DNA from: Enhygromyxa salina
GTDB taxonomy: Bacteria > Myxococcota_A > Polyangia > Nannocystales > Nannocystaceae
Direction: 5' to 3'
DNA length: 64,000 nucleotides
Assembly (NCBI RefSeq): GCF_002994615.1
Contig: NZ_PVNK01000242.1
Location: 47,399 to 111,398 of the forward strand
Positions 63,374 to 64,000 of this stretch are shown here, one piece after another. Each line of letters starts with the position of its first letter. Within the stretch, counting starts at the first letter, position 1. Made by a program: the position numbers and the translations under genes. Below the pieces are notes generated by a model, which saw nothing but the letters and a program-made list of their open reading frames with translations, ran no database searches and was not told where the DNA came from.

Positions 63374-63786
63374 GTGAACTTCGGCGAGCTCGCTCCCTTC
63401 AGCATCCTCCACAACGCTCGCGACCTGCTCCTGTTCGAGCGCGCGCTCGGGGCGTTTTGGATGGACATCGGCTGGGGCGCGTTTCAAGACTCGGACCGGC
63501 CCGAGCAGCTTCACCTCGTGGGTCACAACGGCATCGAAGACCTCTCGCCGGTCCGAGGCGCGTGCAAGGTCGCGTTCGCGTCGGCGTGGCTGCGAGCGGT
63601 CGGACCTCGCTCGACTTCGGGTTTCGGATGCTACCGATGGACCGCGACCTCGACCATGCCCGAGGGGTCCGCACGATCGTCCACGTCGATCCGACTACGC
63701 TCGAGCCCAAGCCGTGGAGCGACGAGTTTCGCGCGGCGATGGCCGACGGGCTCGGGCCTGCCGCCGCTGTCCCAGTGATGTCCTAG
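63374..63786 (+). pseudogene. Acyl-CoA thioesterase (YbgC-like hot-dog), frameshifted
   Basis: The first frame from GTG 63374 reads HNARDLLLFERALGAFWMDI, and later VRGACKVAFASAWLRAV, the first half of a hot-dog thioesterase. Near 63598 the matching continuation, GRTSLDFGFRMLPMDRD, then GVRTIVHVDPTTLEPKPWSD, appears in another frame and ends with TAG at 63784. Both halves fit one ~135-residue YbgC-type protein only with a frameshift. This could be a true pseudogene or a sequencing error around GCGGTCGGACC. Confidence 0.55.
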
Positions 63787-64000
63787 TCATCGTCGTCCTC
63801 CTCATCGTCCTCCTCCTCCTCGTCATCGTCCTCCTCCTCCTCATCATCGTCGTCCTCCTCCTCCTCCTCCTCATCATCATCGTCGTCGTCCTCCTCCTCC
63901 TCATCATCCCCGTCCCTGTCGCCGTCCCCGTCGCCATCCCCGTCGCCATCACCGTCCCCATCGCCATCGCCATCGCCATCGCCGTCGCCATCGCCATCGC
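63783..64000 (-). CDS. Acidic C-terminal tail of a gene continuing past the window
   Basis: The minus-strand frame that stops at 63783-63785 is open to the window edge. It encodes about 70 residues: first alternating Gly-Asp (about 15 pairs), then blocks of Asp and Glu (DDEEEEDDDDDD, EEEEEEDDDD, ending DDEEDDDD). The Gly-Asp part matches linkers of other lipoproteins here, but a linker at the extreme C terminus is unusual. Its stop shares the CTAG with the convergent thioesterase stop. The body of the protein is not visible. Confidence 0.5.
   Translation of the reverse strand, partial: DGDGDGDGDGDGDGDGDGDGDGDGDGDRDGDDEEEEDDDDDDEEEEEEDDDDEEEEDDDEEEEDDEEDDDD

Overview
The window is high-GC DNA that reads like a myxobacterium, most plausibly of the Nannocystaceae/Haliangium group (suborder Nannocystineae). 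The evidence is the many lipoproteins whose lipobox is followed by long Gly-Asp linkers (repeated GDGDTGDGD), the number of Hanks-type Ser/Thr kinases (three), a large hybrid histidine kinase, PEGA-type proteins and FG-GAP, vWA and RCC1 lipoproteins. No tRNA, rRNA, CRISPR array, cas1 or cas2 was found.

Region 1 (1-9.8 kb) is the highlight: a nearly complete type III-B CRISPR effector operon. Its order is an ECF-like sigma factor, a caspase-like CHAT protease fused to a SAVED cyclic-oligonucleotide sensor, a Csb2-like Cas6 stand-in, then Cmr1, Cas10/Cmr2, Cmr3, Cmr4, Cmr5 and Cmr6. Most junctions overlap by ATGA or GTGA. Cas10 keeps the GGDD cyclase motif but lacks the HD nuclease, and Cmr4 keeps the target-RNA-cleaving Asp26. 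This suggests a signalling system: target RNA leads to cyclic oligoadenylate, which activates the SAVED-CHAT protease, which in turn may act on substrates including the co-encoded sigma factor. It resembles the protease-cascade type III-B system reported from Haliangium ochraceum. No second caspase gene is visible here.

Region 2 (9.8-17.1 kb) holds a 166-bp fold-back (MITE-like) element, two coupled OmpA-like proteins (the first with a peptidoglycan-binding-like motif) and two near-identical RCC1-repeat lipoproteins made by a recent 1.6-kb tandem duplication. Region 3 (17.2-26.8 kb) has a DUF1295 membrane protein, an M20 peptidase, a Gly-Asp lipoprotein, a tightly overlapped signalling operon (Ser/Thr kinase, membrane protein, Cys-rich lipoprotein, response regulator) and murJ. 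Region 4 (26.8-30.7 kb) is repeat-rich: an 88-bp direct repeat and four copies of a 45-bp double-hairpin repeat flank a RAYT-like transposase, followed by a histone H1-like protein.

Region 5 (30.7-43.7 kb) carries a TPM-domain/TIM44-like pair, a TPR Ser/Thr kinase operon, exaC with its DUF779 partner, an unusual response-regulator/glutamate-dehydrogenase fusion, and a convergent V4R-PAS hybrid kinase ending in an HPt domain that is a plausible phosphodonor for that fusion. Region 6 (44.2-54.4 kb) has a 1336-residue metzincin-like metalloprotease coupled to a LysM/peptidoglycan-binding protein, then DUF4349, CAP-domain, TPR, transglutaminase-like and YkgJ-type genes. Region 7 (54.4-64 kb) has FG-GAP and Cys-rich lipoproteins, a PEGA-like/vWA/Ser-Thr kinase operon, an Rpn-like protein, a frameshifted thioesterase and the acidic 3' end of a gene that runs off the window.
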